Source: Methylomonas methanica
Lineage (GTDB): Bacteria > Pseudomonadota > Gammaproteobacteria > Methylococcales > Methylomonadaceae
Direction of reading: 5' to 3'
Assembly: GCF_001644035.1 (NCBI RefSeq)
Contig: NZ_LUUG01000052.1
Coordinates: 59,486 to 123,485 of the forward strand
Length of the DNA: 64,000 bases
Below the pieces are notes generated by a model, which was not told the DNA's origin, searched no databases, and saw only the letters and a list, made by a program, of their open reading frames with translations. The position numbers and the translations under genes were made by a program. Shown piece by piece: positions 1 to 9,517 of the stretch. Each line of letters starts with the position of its first letter. The stretch's first letter is position 1.

Positions 1-2
1 GG

Positions 3-464
3 CACGATACGCTGACCGGGGGGCGGTTGCGGCGCGTGAAAGACTACATTGGCGACGAAACCTTTTGCTTTACCTATGGTGACGGTTTGGCCGATGTGAA
101 TATCGATACCCTGATTCAATTCCATCGTTCGCAAGGCAAAGCTGCGACGCTGACGGCGATTCAACCGCCTGGTCGATATGGCGCACTCAATATTGTCGGC
201 GATGCCGTTCTTGATTTCCAGGAAAAGCCTGCTGGCGATGGGGCCTGGGTCAATGGTGGCTTTTTCGTGCTGGAGCCGTCGGTGTTGGACTACATACAGG
301 GTGATCTGATTAGTTGGGAGTCGCAACCGCTGCAACGTCTCGCAGCCGAAAATCAATTAGCCGCTTATCATCATAAGGGGTTCTGGCAAGCGATGGACAC
401 CATGCGCGATAAGAATCACCTTGAGGAATTATGGAGCCTTAATCCGCCCTGGAAGGTATGGTAA
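3..464 (+). CDS. rfbF: glucose-1-phosphate cytidylyltransferase, C-terminal part
   Basis: The window opens inside this gene; the frame is open from the first complete codon at 3, so the 5' part is missing and any start seen here is internal. RfbF joins CTP and glucose 1-phosphate to make CDP-glucose, the first step towards CDP-3,6-dideoxyhexoses. The visible part has the nucleotidyltransferase stretch LTGGRLRRVKDYIG, then FTYGDGLADV with the metal-binding aspartate, and VNGGFFVLEP. The C-terminal end (GFWQAMDTMRDK) is typical of the family. Its stop TAA overlaps the ATG of rfbG by one base, so the two are translationally coupled. Identity is firm from the motifs and from the following rfbG and rfbH. 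Confidence 0.93.
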   Translation, partial: HDTLTGGRLRRVKDYIGDETFCFTYGDGLADVNIDTLIQFHRSQGKAATLTAIQPPGRYGALNIVGDAVLDFQEKPAGDGAWVNGGFFVLEPSVLDYIQGDLISWESQPLQRLAAENQLAAYHHKGFWQAMDTMRDKNHLEELWSLNPPWKVW

Positions 465-1549
465 TGAGTGCGCAGTTTTGGAAGGACAAGCGCGTCTTGC
501 TGACGGGCCATACCGGTTTTAAAGGTAGCTGGCTATCATTGTGGTTACAGTCCAAGCAAGCGCATGTTGTCGGCTATGCGCTTGAGCCGCCGACCAATCC
601 AAGTTTGTTCGAAGTCGCTGAAGTTGAAAAAGGCATGACCAGCATCATCGGCGATATTCGTGATTTGTCGCAGTTGCAAGCCGTGTTTGACAAGTATCAG
701 CCGGAAATTGTGATCCATATGGCGGCGCAGCCATTGGTGCGTTACTCCTATAGCGAACCGGTCGAGACTTACTCAACCAATGTGATGGGTACGGTGAATT
801 TGCTTGAAGCGGTGCGTCACACCGGAAGCGTCAAAGCTGTAGTCAATGTAACCAGCGACAAATGCTACGAAAATCGCGAGTGGGTTTGGGGCTATCGCGA
901 GAACGAAGCCATGGGCGGTTACGATCCTTACAGCAACAGTAAGGGATGCGCGGAATTGGTGACGGCCGCTTACCGCAATTCCTATTTTCATCCGGATAAG
1001 TATTCCGATCATGGTGTAGCACTGGCGTCTGCCCGAGCCGGCAATGTGATTGGCGGCGGCGATTGGGCGGAAGACAGGCTAATTCCAGATATTATACGGG
1101 CGATTAGCCAAGGCCAGCCGGTTAATATCCGCAATCCTCACGCCATTCGCCCTTGGCAGCATGTATTGGAGCCGCTATCCGGCTATTTGTTACTGGCGGA
1201 AAAACTGCATGAAGCAGGACCAAACTATGCAGAGGCGTGGAATTTTGGACCAAACGAAGACGATGCCAAGCCGGTGCGATGGATAGTGGAACACTTGACT
1301 ATGAACTGGGGTGAAGGTGCCAGTTGGGTGGTCGATAGCGGAGAGCACCCGCATGAGGCGCATTATTTAAAATTGGATTGTTCAAAAGCCAAGGCACGAT
1401 TGGCTTGGTCTCCGCGTTGGTGTCTTCAAGATACTTTAAATGCAATCATTATATGGCAACAAGCTTACCGCCAAGGCAAGGACATGCATAATGTTGCGCT
1501 TCAGCAGATTGCTCAATTCCAGTCTGAAGCCATTAAAGAGTCCGTGTAA
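464..1549 (+). CDS. rfbG: CDP-glucose 4,6-dehydratase
   Basis: Converts CDP-glucose to CDP-4-keto-6-deoxyglucose in the cytoplasm. The protein of 361 residues is a short-chain dehydrogenase/reductase: the NAD-binding motif TGHTGFKGSW is near residue 15, the catalytic Tyr-x-x-x-Lys is in YDPYSNSKG, and VTSDKCYEN gives the catalytic-threonine region typical of RfbG. I chose the ATG at 464, which overlaps the rfbF stop (TAATG); an ATG at 458 would add only two residues. Family length is about 360, so it is complete. It feeds the RfbH domain encoded just downstream. Confidence 0.95.
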   Translation: MSAQFWKDKRVLLTGHTGFKGSWLSLWLQSKQAHVVGYALEPPTNPSLFEVAEVEKGMTSIIGDIRDLSQLQAVFDKYQPEIVIHMAAQPLVRYSYSEPVETYSTNVMGTVNLLEAVRHTGSVKAVVNVTSDKCYENREWVWGYRENEAMGGYDPYSNSKGCAELVTAAYRNSYFHPDKYSDHGVALASARAGNVIGGGDWAEDRLIPDIIRAISQGQPVNIRNPHAIRPWQHVLEPLSGYLLLAEKLHEAGPNYAEAWNFGPNEDDAKPVRWIVEHLTMNWGEGASWVVDSGEHPHEAHYLKLDCSKAKARLAWSPRWCLQDTLNAIIIWQQAYRQGKDMHNVALQQIAQFQSEAIKESV

Positions 1550-1579
1550 AATAGTAAAATCTAGGTTTTGGAGTTGGTT

Positions 1580-1810
1580 ATGAGGCAAGCGGTGTTAAGA
1601 GAAATTTTGTGTGTAGATGCGAATCGTCAAATACACATCGATATACCCGCCGATATGGGTGATCAGTTTGAAGTGATTGTAATGCCAGTTGGCACAAACA
1701 GTGCAATCCAGCTCAGCGAAGACGAGCAACTATTGCTTGCCAATTATTCTGCTGTCATTGAAAGCAATCCAGAAGAAGACGCGCTATGGGAAAAGTATGT
1801 TCGAAGCTAA
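1580..1810 (+). CDS. putative antitoxin partnering a PemK/MazF-type toxin domain
   Basis: A protein of 76 residues placed between rfbG and the toxin-RfbH fusion. The N-terminal half ([17 protein letters not shown]) has the short beta-strand pattern seen in DUF2281-like or AbrB-like antitoxins. The acidic C-terminal half ([24 protein letters not shown]) resembles a toxin-binding tail. I chose the ATG at 1580 because GGAG lies at 1570-1573; a TTG at 1568 is also open. The gene overlaps the start of the fusion gene (ATG 1797) by 14 bases, as is usual for toxin-antitoxin pairs. The antitoxin role is inferred from position, size and the neighbouring toxin domain; no strong family signature can be read by eye. 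Confidence 0.65.
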   Translation: MRQAVLREILCVDANRQIHIDIPADMGDQFEVIVMPVGTNSAIQLSEDEQLLLANYSAVIESNPEEDALWEKYVRS

Positions 1811-3413
1811 CGCACTTCAACCTGGAACCATCCACATTTACAAGGTGCCATTCGTCGATTCCAAGGGGTCTAAACCACGTCCCGTGTTAATCACCTCATC
1901 GCCCAACAGCAAGGGTGATGTCATGGGGATACCGGGCAGCAGTCAAGTTCAGCAATGGTCGGACGAAGATCAGTTATTGGTTAATCCCAACGAGCTACTT
2001 TCTGGTCAATTGGACAAACCTACAGCTTTTCCGGTTAGTAAGCAGATGGTGTTTTCGCCGCGTTTTTTTTGCGGTGAAGTGGGCGTTGTAGATCCAAAGG
2101 CCTTGGATAAAGTAATGCGTATGATTATTGGTCGCCAAGTCGAACAGTTTCAAACAGCAGTCCGTCCTACTAAAGAGTTTGTGTCGGGAATAAGTGTCAT
2201 CCCACCTTCCGGTAAAGTGCTGGGTGCCAGCGAACTAAAAAACATGGTCGATGCGTCCTTGGATGGTTGGTTGACCACCGGACGCTTCAACGAAGCATTT
2301 GAAAAACGTTTTGCCGAATTCGTCGGCGTGCCGTATGCGTTGACGACCAATTCTGGTTCCTCGGCAAATTTGTTGGCGTTTACCGCATTGACCTCGCCTA
2401 AGCTAGGCGAGCGCGCCTTAAAACCGGGCGATGAGGTGATTACCGTCGCTGCGGGATTTCCGACTACTGTCAATCCGATTTTGCATGCCGGCATGGTGCC
2501 GGTGTTCGTCGATGTGGAAATCCCGACTTACAATATCGATCCGCAAAAAATTGAAGCAGCAGTGTCAGAGCGCACGCGGGCCATCATGATCGCCCATACC
2601 TTGGGAAACCCGTTTGATTTGGATGCGGTCATGGCCGTAGCCAACAAGCATAATTTATGGGTTATCGAAGACTGTTGCGATGCGCTGGGCTCCACCTACA
2701 AAGGTCAACATGTGGGACAGTTCGGCGATATTGCTACTTGCAGCTTTTACCCGGCACACCACATTACGATGGGCGAGGGCGGCATGGTGTTTACCAAGGA
2801 TCGCAAACTGCGCAAGATTATCGAATCGTTCCGCGACTGGGGACGGGATTGTTATTGTGCGCCGGGTTGCGACGATACGTGCGGCATGCGTTTCGGTTGG
2901 CAACTAGGTACCTTGCCGAAGGGCTACGATCATAAATATACCTACTCACATTTGGGCTACAACCTGAAAATCAGTGACATGCAGGCTGCCTGCGCTCTGG
3001 CGCAAATGGATAGGTTGCCGGAATTTATTGCGATACGTAAGCGTAACTTCAACTATCTGAAACAGCGGCTAAAATCCTGCGAGCAGTTTTTAATCCTGCC
3101 CGAGGCGACGCCAAACAGTGAGCCTTCCTGGTTCGGTTTCCCCATCACCTTAAGCGAATCGGCCGGGTTCGCCCGCGTCGATCTGCTGAAATATTTGGAC
3201 CAGTACAAGATCGGTACCCGCTTGTTGTTTGCCGGAAACCTAACCCGTCAGCCTTATTTTCAAGACCGTAGCTATCGTATCAGCGGCGAACTGAATAATA
3301 CTGATCAGGTCATGAATCAAACCTTGTGGATAGGTGTTTATCCGGGATTGACTGAAGAGATGTTGAGTTTTGTCGTTGAGAAATTAGAATTGTTTTTTGG
3401 TGTGAGTCAATAG
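1797..3413 (+). CDS. rfbH: PemK/MazF-type toxin domain fused to CDP-4-dehydro-6-deoxyglucose 3-dehydrase (RfbH)
   Basis: A single frame of 538 residues with two parts. Residues 1 to about 111 look like a PemK/MazF endoribonuclease: [10 protein letters not shown], then [11 protein letters not shown] with Arg28, then [10 protein letters not shown]. From about residue 112 the protein is RfbH (E1), the PLP and [2Fe-2S] enzyme that removes the 3-hydroxyl from CDP-4-keto-6-deoxyglucose. The cysteines C352, C354, C358 and C362 ([11 protein letters not shown]) would hold the cluster, and the His pair 321-322 in [14 protein letters not shown] replaces the usual PLP lysine. The frame stays open upstream to 1689, but ATG 1797 starts the toxin domain and overlaps the antitoxin stop. 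In-frame ATGs at 2115 and 2121 could start an RfbH of near-normal length (about 430 residues). RfbH identity is firm; the toxin domain is by motif. Confidence 0.9.
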   Translation: MFEANALQPGTIHIYKVPFVDSKGSKPRPVLITSSPNSKGDVMGIPGSSQVQQWSDEDQLLVNPNELLSGQLDKPTAFPVSKQMVFSPRFFCGEVGVVDPKALDKVMRMIIGRQVEQFQTAVRPTKEFVSGISVIPPSGKVLGASELKNMVDASLDGWLTTGRFNEAFEKRFAEFVGVPYALTTNSGSSANLLAFTALTSPKLGERALKPGDEVITVAAGFPTTVNPILHAGMVPVFVDVEIPTYNIDPQKIEAAVSERTRAIMIAHTLGNPFDLDAVMAVANKHNLWVIEDCCDALGSTYKGQHVGQFGDIATCSFYPAHHITMGEGGMVFTKDRKLRKIIESFRDWGRDCYCAPGCDDTCGMRFGWQLGTLPKGYDHKYTYSHLGYNLKISDMQAACALAQMDRLPEFIAIRKRNFNYLKQRLKSCEQFLILPEATPNSEPSWFGFPITLSESAGFARVDLLKYLDQYKIGTRLLFAGNLTRQPYFQDRSYRISGELNNTDQVMNQTLWIGVYPGLTEEMLSFVVEKLELFFGVSQ

Positions 3414-3414
3414 T

Positions 3415-4284
3415 TTGCGTGTCCTTGTCACTGGAGTGACCGGCTATTTAGGCAGTCACTTAGCTACGGAGTTACTCAAAGAAGGGCATGAGGTGATCGC
3501 CCTTAAACGAAAACTATCCTCTTTGAACAGGATCCAAGCTATTTTACCCAGGCTGGCTTTGTACAATTTAGAGGAAACTAATCTGGCTGAGTTGTTCGCT
3601 GGTTTTGGAAAATTCGATGCAATTATTCATACCGCTACATGTTACGGCAGAAACGGGGAGAGTATTAGTCAAATAACCGAAGCCAATCTTTTGTTTCCGC
3701 TGAAGTTATTAGAAGCAGCTGTGTTTGGAAATGTTGATGTTTATATCAATACCGATACGGCATTGGATAAGCTTCTAAATCCCTACACACTTTCCAAAGG
3801 GCAATTTTCAGAATGGGGGAAATACTTCGCGCACCAAGAGAAAATTCGTTTTATCAATTTGAGACTTGAGCATTTTTATGGCGCGGGTGACGATGATTCT
3901 AAATTTACCACCCACGTTATCAATAGTTGCTTGGCTAATGTACCGGAATTAAACCTGACACTGGGTGAGCAGCGACGCGATTTTATACACATAAATGATG
4001 TGATAACAGCCTACCTGCTTTTGCTGAATAAACGAGATGCTTTTGCAGACTGGTTTATCGAGTTTGCAGTGGGTAGTGGTGTTGCTGTCACTATCAGGCA
4101 GTTTGTCGAAACGGTACATAACTTAACTGCATCGACAACCCGCTTAAATTTCGGTGTATTGCCCTACCGGGCAGGGGAATCAATGCTTTCTCAAGCAAAT
4201 GTAAGTGCCTTGCAAGCATTAGGCTGGCATTGCGATCATGATCTCGTGCAAGGATTGCAGATGACTATTAAAGGATCAAAATAA
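3415..4284 (+). CDS. CDP-paratose/abequose synthase-like reductase
   Basis: An SDR-family protein of 289 residues that should reduce the 4-keto group of CDP-3,6-dideoxy-4-keto-glucose. The nucleotide-binding motif [11 protein letters not shown] is near the N-terminus; ATCYGRNGE, then YTLSKGQF with the Tyr-x-x-x-Lys pair, [13 protein letters not shown] and [11 protein letters not shown] follow, a pattern like Salmonella RfbS/RfbJ. Because rfbE (paratose 2-epimerase) follows, paratose synthase (RfbS) is the more likely role; abequose synthase is the alternative. The start is TTG at 3415, one base after the rfbH stop, and the stop overlaps the ATG of rfbE (TAATG). Family is firm, exact product less so. 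Confidence 0.8.
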   Translation: MRVLVTGVTGYLGSHLATELLKEGHEVIALKRKLSSLNRIQAILPRLALYNLEETNLAELFAGFGKFDAIIHTATCYGRNGESISQITEANLLFPLKLLEAAVFGNVDVYINTDTALDKLLNPYTLSKGQFSEWGKYFAHQEKIRFINLRLEHFYGAGDDDSKFTTHVINSCLANVPELNLTLGEQRRDFIHINDVITAYLLLLNKRDAFADWFIEFAVGSGVAVTIRQFVETVHNLTASTTRLNFGVLPYRAGESMLSQANVSALQALGWHCDHDLVQGLQMTIKGSK

Positions 4285-5306
4285 TGAAACTGTTGATTAC
4301 TGGCGGATGCGGCTTTTTGGGTAGTAATTTAGCTGCCGATGCGCTATCGAGGGGCGACGATTTGTTGGTGTTCGATAATCTCTACCGCAACGGATCACGT
4401 GCGAATTTGTCATGGTTGCAAACTCAGGGGGAATTCGTGTTTGAACATGGCGATATTCGCAATCAGAATGACATTACCCGTGTTATTCAGTCGTTCAAAC
4501 CGGATGCCATATTTCATCTGGCCGGACAAGTGGCCATGACCACATCGATTGCCAATCCACGCATGGATTTCGAGGTGAATGCAATCGGGACGTTCAATCT
4601 GCTGGAAGCTGTTAGACAGTATTCGCCGGACGCGGTTGTGGTGTATTCCTCCACCAATAAAGTCTATGGCGATTTGGAGCAGTATTCTTATGCACAGACC
4701 CAAACGCGCTATCAATGCAATGAGTACCCCAGTGGTTTCAGTGAAAATGTGCCGTTGGAATTTCATTCGCCCTATGGCTGTTCCAAAGGAGCTGCTGATC
4801 AATATATGCTGGATTACGCGCGTATATTCGGGCTTAAGACCGTGGTTTTTCGTCACTCGTCGATGTACGGCGGGAGACAGTTCGCGACATTTGATCAAGG
4901 CTGGGTTGGCTGGTTTTGTCAAAAGGCGGTGGAAACCGCTAAAGGCCTGAGCAAAGAGCCTTTCACTATTTCCGGTACCGGCAAACAAGTACGTGATGTG
5001 CTTCATGCCGAAGATATGAAAAGTCTTTATATAGCCGCACTGAGCAACATCGATAAAGCTAAAGGGCAAGTGTTTAATATTGGTGGCGGTATAGAAAACA
5101 GTCTGTCTTTGTTGGAACTGTTTGAATTATTGGAAAAAATCGTTGGTATTCGGCTTAATTACAAGCAATTACCTGTGCGGGAAAGCGATCAACGCGTGTT
5201 TGTGGCCGACATAGCCAAAGCTAAACGCCTGCTTGATTGGCAGCCTCAAGTCACTGCACCGGACGGCGTATCGGCCATGGTGAAATGGGTTGACCAATCG
5301 CAATGA
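4284..5306 (+). CDS. rfbE: CDP-paratose 2-epimerase (CDP-tyvelose epimerase)
   Basis: Inverts C2 of CDP-paratose to give CDP-tyvelose. The 340-residue SDR protein carries [13 protein letters not shown] at the N-terminus, [47 protein letters not shown] with the catalytic Tyr-x-x-x-Lys, and [20 protein letters not shown], all as in Salmonella Typhi RfbE as I recall it; the length also matches. It starts by a one-base overlap with the previous gene and its stop overlaps the ATG of the flippase gene by four bases (ATGA). It completes the CDP-tyvelose pathway in this operon. Confidence 0.93.
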   Translation: MKLLITGGCGFLGSNLAADALSRGDDLLVFDNLYRNGSRANLSWLQTQGEFVFEHGDIRNQNDITRVIQSFKPDAIFHLAGQVAMTTSIANPRMDFEVNAIGTFNLLEAVRQYSPDAVVVYSSTNKVYGDLEQYSYAQTQTRYQCNEYPSGFSENVPLEFHSPYGCSKGAADQYMLDYARIFGLKTVVFRHSSMYGGRQFATFDQGWVGWFCQKAVETAKGLSKEPFTISGTGKQVRDVLHAEDMKSLYIAALSNIDKAKGQVFNIGGGIENSLSLLELFELLEKIVGIRLNYKQLPVRESDQRVFVADIAKAKRLLDWQPQVTAPDGVSAMVKWVDQSQ

Positions 5307-6616
5307 GTGACGTAGTTTCCAACGAACGTACCCGAAATTATTTGCGGCAGATAAAAGGATCGGTGATTTACAAAGCTGTCAGTATGGCGGCGTCGTTTTG
5401 TGCAATTCCTTTGATGATTGATTATCTGGGGCAGGAGCAGTTTGGTGTTTGGTCCACATTACTTACGGTGATGTCATGGATTGTGTTTTTTGATCTAGGC
5501 ATAGGCAATGGTCTTCGTAATAAGGTGGCAGAAGCTCTGGCGAAGAATGATCGTGTAGAAGCTGCTCATTACATCTCATCAGGTTACAGCTTGATTGGTG
5601 CGATAGCGCTGATATTGTGGGCGGTAGTTACCTGCGCCTCATTTTTTATTCCTTGGCAAATAGTTTTTAACTCCCAGGCGATTCCGGAAGAGACGCTGCG
5701 CATAACAGTGCAAATCTCGGTATTTTTCATATTGTTGAATTTTTGGATTGGTTTGATCAGCTCGCTACTTGGCGCAGTGCAAAAATCATCTCTGATTGCT
5801 TTAGGGCCATTGATTGCAAACATACTTACCTTAACTTTTATCTTTGTTTTGACGAAGTTAACTGATACCTCGATTAGTAATTTGGCAATTGTTTATGGCG
5901 TTTCAATGATTGTTGCAAACTTGATATTGAGTGTCAGATTTTATCAACATAATCCTGAATTGTTGCCTAAGTTTTTTTGGGATAAACATCATATTCACCC
6001 GTTATTATCAGTAGGCATGCAATTCTTCATAATTCAGCTAGCTGTGTTAGTTATATTTACGACCGATAAGTTACTTATTGCTCAGATTTTTGGTCCAAGA
6101 TATGTAACCGAGTACGAGGTTGTTTTCAAGCTTTTTAGTATAATCAGTTTTGCGCATACTTTAATTTCCGCACCGCTTTGGTCTGCCTATACGGATGCAT
6201 ACCATAGAAGCGATATTATCTGGATTCGCCGTATGTTGCGAAAACAACTAATGTTTTTAGTTGGCATCGCTATGGTGGTAGTAATCTTGGTCTTAATAGC
6301 GAAATCCGTTATATCCTTTTGGATAAGTTTTGAATTTGATGTTTCATTACAGTTGGTAGGTGCAATGGGGTTGTTTGTCTTTATCTCCATGTGGAATAAT
6401 ATCTTTGCGATGTTTGTAAACGGAATAGGCAATATATCCGTTCAGCTGTACACAGCAATAACGGCCATGCTGGTTAATATCCCACTGGCTCTGTTTTTTA
6501 CAAATCAGTTAGGCTTTGGTTCATATGGTGTCGTATTGGCAACTTGCATAAGTTTACTTTTTGCAGGTATTGCTCTGCCGATTCAAGTGCTGTATATAAT
6601 TCGTAACCAAAATTAG
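5303..6616 (+). CDS. Wzx-type polysaccharide flippase
   Basis: A 437-residue, strongly hydrophobic inner-membrane protein with about twelve predicted helices and the layout of the MOP/polysaccharide-transport family: a short charged N-terminus ([16 protein letters not shown]), then [17 protein letters not shown], which is a typical Wzx start. It would move lipid-linked repeat units across the inner membrane. It overlaps rfbE by four bases. From here to about 8.6 kb the DNA is clearly richer in A+T than before, as is common for flippase and transferase genes in O-antigen clusters. Substrate cannot be read from sequence. Confidence 0.85.
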   Translation: MSDVVSNERTRNYLRQIKGSVIYKAVSMAASFCAIPLMIDYLGQEQFGVWSTLLTVMSWIVFFDLGIGNGLRNKVAEALAKNDRVEAAHYISSGYSLIGAIALILWAVVTCASFFIPWQIVFNSQAIPEETLRITVQISVFFILLNFWIGLISSLLGAVQKSSLIALGPLIANILTLTFIFVLTKLTDTSISNLAIVYGVSMIVANLILSVRFYQHNPELLPKFFWDKHHIHPLLSVGMQFFIIQLAVLVIFTTDKLLIAQIFGPRYVTEYEVVFKLFSIISFAHTLISAPLWSAYTDAYHRSDIIWIRRMLRKQLMFLVGIAMVVVILVLIAKSVISFWISFEFDVSLQLVGAMGLFVFISMWNNIFAMFVNGIGNISVQLYTAITAMLVNIPLALFFTNQLGFGSYGVVLATCISLLFAGIALPIQVLYIIRNQN

Positions 6617-6627
6617 GTGTCACAGTA

Positions 6628-7617
6628 ATGAGTTCCGATGTGGCTGATATGCCAAAGGTCAGCATCCTAATTCCTGTATATAACCGTGAGAGATTCATTT
6701 CTGAATGTATTCAGTCTGCACTGGATCAAACATTCACCGATTTTGAAGTTTTGGTGGTTGATAACGCTAGTAATGATGGAACCTGGCAAATATGTCAACA
6801 GTTTGCGGCAAAAGACCCACGAGTTCGTATTTTCCAGAATGATACTAATATTGGTCCAGTAAGAAATTGGCTGGCCTGTGTAGAAAAAGCACGAGGCGAA
6901 TATGGGAAAGTACTGTTCAGTGATGATTTGATATTTCCGAAATTTCTTGAGCACACACTCCCTTTTTTGGAAAACCCAGAAGTAGGTTTTGTTTCCACAG
7001 CAGTAATAATTGGTACTTGGCCCGAGAATGGAAAGATAAAATTTTTATTATCCACTAAGGAACAGCATATTCCTTCGGCACGGTATTTTCAATTGCTACT
7101 GAATGCCAGGGTTCCATTCTCGCCTGGGGCTGCTGTTTTTCGTATGCTGGATATTAGGAAGAATCTACAGCTATCTTTCCCTACACGTATTCCTCGAGAT
7201 TTCACGTTAAATGGCGCCGGGCCAGATGTTTTGCTGTTTGCATTAACCGCAGCAGCTTATAAATCAGTGGTGATGCTTCCATCGTCCGATGTGTTTTTTC
7301 GCTCCCATCCAGATTCGTTTACCACGCTAAATAATGACAATGAAGTAGAGAAAGGCTATCGGGCAGCGTTGGCATGGTTTTTTGCTGAAAAATTGACAAG
7401 AAACTATTGGGTCAAGTATGCCGCCCGTTCTTGGTTGTCGAGAATGCAACGCACACGGACTATAATCTCATTAACCAAGCATTGCTCTGAATTCGAGGGG
7501 AGCGGGACTGTTTTTGAAGCATTGATCGTATTGGCTGCAACGTTTCCTATTGCCATTGATGAAATAATAGAATCGCTGCGCCGGGCCAATACCAGCCATG
7601 AACAATCGAAATTTTAA
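6628..7617 (+). CDS. family 2 glycosyltransferase
   Basis: A protein of 329 residues with a GT-A fold start: VSILIPVYNRERFISECI at about residue 11, then FEVLVVDNASNDGTW and a DXD-like FSDD near residue 98. It should add one sugar of the repeat unit on the cytoplasmic face of the inner membrane. Size and position after the Wzx gene resemble dideoxyhexosyl transferases of enteric clusters, so a tyvelosyl transferase is possible, but that is only a guess. It overlaps the next gene by 20 bases. Confidence 0.85.
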   Translation: MSSDVADMPKVSILIPVYNRERFISECIQSALDQTFTDFEVLVVDNASNDGTWQICQQFAAKDPRVRIFQNDTNIGPVRNWLACVEKARGEYGKVLFSDDLIFPKFLEHTLPFLENPEVGFVSTAVIIGTWPENGKIKFLLSTKEQHIPSARYFQLLLNARVPFSPGAAVFRMLDIRKNLQLSFPTRIPRDFTLNGAGPDVLLFALTAAAYKSVVMLPSSDVFFRSHPDSFTTLNNDNEVEKGYRAALAWFFAEKLTRNYWVKYAARSWLSRMQRTRTIISLTKHCSEFEGSGTVFEALIVLAATFPIAIDEIIESLRRANTSHEQSKF

Positions 7618-8587
7618 TCAATCATTTAGTATTACAGTAAATTCCTGTAAGGGATTTGCTATTTTGCTAGTGGTGTTAGGGCATATACAGTCACCATTAG
7701 GCTCTTTTATATATTCATTTCATATCCCTTTGTTTTTCTTTATAGGAGGGATTTTTGTCAATCCTGATAATTCCGTAATTGAATTTTTTAAGAAAAATGC
7801 TAGACGTGTTTTTGTGCCATACTTTATATTTGGGTTGCTTGGCTTAGTGGTTAATGCAATAAAAGAAGTTGTGTTAGGGCGTGAAAGGCAAAGCGTTTTA
7901 GATGAGTTGGTCGGGCTTTTCTGGTGGATGGATATCGATCATCTGCAACACTATGGATTTGTATTATGGTTTTTGCCGGCTTTATTTTGGGCGAGAGCCT
8001 TTGTTTTTCTGTTGATAAAATACATGAAAATAAACGTAATATTATTGTTGATTTTGGTGTTGGTATTTTCGAGTTACATATTGGAAAGTCAAATTTTGCC
8101 ATTGGCTTTGGATAAAGGTGTTGTTGCTTTACCTTGGGTGATGGCAGGTTATATTTTTGCTAAATATAAAAAAAATTTGCTACGTAATTCAATTTGGAAA
8201 TTATTGTTTTTTATACTGGGATTTTTAGTGATTTATTCTTTTGATTTGTTGTTGCCGCTTGATATGGCCAGAAATAGTGTCGACAATATTTATTTGGTTT
8301 TTTCTTGTACTTCATTCCTTAGTTATTTTTTAGTTTTTTTATTTGTTAACTTTAATTTTCTGCTGCAACGGTACCCATTCCTAACAGTATTCGGTATCGA
8401 GTCTATGCTCGTTTTGGTCTTGCATGCTTACCTGAATAATGTTTTTCATCTGATTGTAGAGCATTATTTTAATGGGGAATGGTATTTAAAGTTTTTATGT
8501 ACCGTAGCGGTTTTGTCTTTGTTGATTTTTATCAAAGGTAAGTATAATGAAAACAAAATATTCAGTTTTGTTCGGAAACAAACGTAA
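7598..8587 (+). CDS. acyltransferase family 3 membrane protein
   Basis: A 329-residue integral membrane protein of the acyltransferase 3 (OafA/NodX/WecH) family. The N-terminal helix CKGFAILLVVLGHIQSP contains the conserved histidine, and a second motif FHIPLFFFIGGIF follows, as in the family. About ten hydrophobic segments are visible. Such proteins O-acetylate or otherwise acylate surface polysaccharides. The gene starts inside the end of the upstream transferase gene (20-base overlap), is the most A+T-rich gene of the cluster, and stops just before the next transferase. The acceptor sugar is unknown. Confidence 0.82.
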   Translation: MNNRNFNQSFSITVNSCKGFAILLVVLGHIQSPLGSFIYSFHIPLFFFIGGIFVNPDNSVIEFFKKNARRVFVPYFIFGLLGLVVNAIKEVVLGRERQSVLDELVGLFWWMDIDHLQHYGFVLWFLPALFWARAFVFLLIKYMKINVILLLILVLVFSSYILESQILPLALDKGVVALPWVMAGYIFAKYKKNLLRNSIWKLLFFILGFLVIYSFDLLLPLDMARNSVDNIYLVFSCTSFLSYFLVFLFVNFNFLLQRYPFLTVFGIESMLVLVLHAYLNNVFHLIVEHYFNGEWYLKFLCTVAVLSLLIFIKGKYNENKIFSFVRKQT

Positions 8588-8599
8588 ATTTTAAAAGTG

Positions 8600-9517
8600 A
8601 TGTTAGCTAATAATTTGTTAATTTCTAACATTCATGTAAAACCCCGATTTGAACGAATGCTTTTCCCTGCGCATAACCTTCAACGAAATAACGAAGGTGG
8701 GCTGAGAACAGAGGGAGTTTTTAAATCGTCCAATCCCGAGAATCCCTTAGTTAGTATCTTGACGGTTGTATTTAACGGGGCTGAGTTTATTGAGCGTACG
8801 ATGTTAAGCATTCTTGATCAAGATTACGAAAACCTTGAATTCATCGTAATAGATGGTGGTTCGACCGATGGAACCTTGGATATCCTCCAGCGCTACGGGC
8901 ACGTAATCGATTACTGGGTTAGCGAGCCCGATAAAGGCATTAGCGACGCATTTAACAAAGCGGTTATGTTGTCGGCAGGCGACTACCTTAATTTTCAGGG
9001 AGCTGGGGATTATCTATTGTCTAGCCATGTCGTCACTGAAATGATGGAAGGTGTTGACGCGGAACACGATATGTTGGTTTGTGGCAGAATTCAGCGAGTT
9101 TCGGAACACGACGATAAGCAAGTTTTGTGGGTAGCACCTAAGCGATACACATCAAAATTTAATAAGCGATCACTACTTTTCCGGATGTCTTTGCCGCACC
9201 AAGCGTTATTTACGCATAAGAAAATGTTCGAGCGCTACGGCTTATTCGATATAGACAATTCTTTTTGCATGGACTACGAGCACTTATTGCGTGCTTATAG
9301 AAACTTCCCGGCAGTAAAGCTAAAAGATATTTTTTTTTCTGCTTGGCGAGAAGGTGGTGTCGGTACTGATAGAACACTGGAAGTTCTTAAAGAATATGGA
9401 AAGATTAAAATAAAGAACAAGGTAGCCCCTGGTTTTATTTTAATGTTAATTGAACGCTGGATTCTGTTCAAATACTACACCAAACGCAGTTTGAGGCTTT
9501 TTAGGGCGCTACAGTGA
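8600..9517 (+). CDS. family 2 glycosyltransferase
   Basis: A protein of 305 residues. The first 45 or so residues are a variable leader; the GT2 domain then begins with LVSILTVVFNGAEFIERTML and has FIVIDGGSTDGTLDIL and WVSEPDKGISDAFNKA, a pattern shared with WcaE-like transferases of capsule and exopolysaccharide clusters. The usual DXD site appears as GAGDYL, a variant. I chose ATG at 8600; a GTG at 8597 is in frame. The stop overlaps the GTG start of the next gene. Donor and acceptor cannot be assigned. Confidence 0.83.
   Translation: MLANNLLISNIHVKPRFERMLFPAHNLQRNNEGGLRTEGVFKSSNPENPLVSILTVVFNGAEFIERTMLSILDQDYENLEFIVIDGGSTDGTLDILQRYGHVIDYWVSEPDKGISDAFNKAVMLSAGDYLNFQGAGDYLLSSHVVTEMMEGVDAEHDMLVCGRIQRVSEHDDKQVLWVAPKRYTSKFNKRSLLFRMSLPHQALFTHKKMFERYGLFDIDNSFCMDYEHLLRAYRNFPAVKLKDIFFSAWREGGVGTDRTLEVLKEYGKIKIKNKVAPGFILMLIERWILFKYYTKRSLRLFRALQ

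Noticed and set aside
2115..3413. rfbH as a separate gene, with the toxin as a distinct upstream gene
   Set aside because: There is no stop codon between the two parts; the frame is continuous from 1797, so a fusion is the direct reading, with internal start kept as a possibility.
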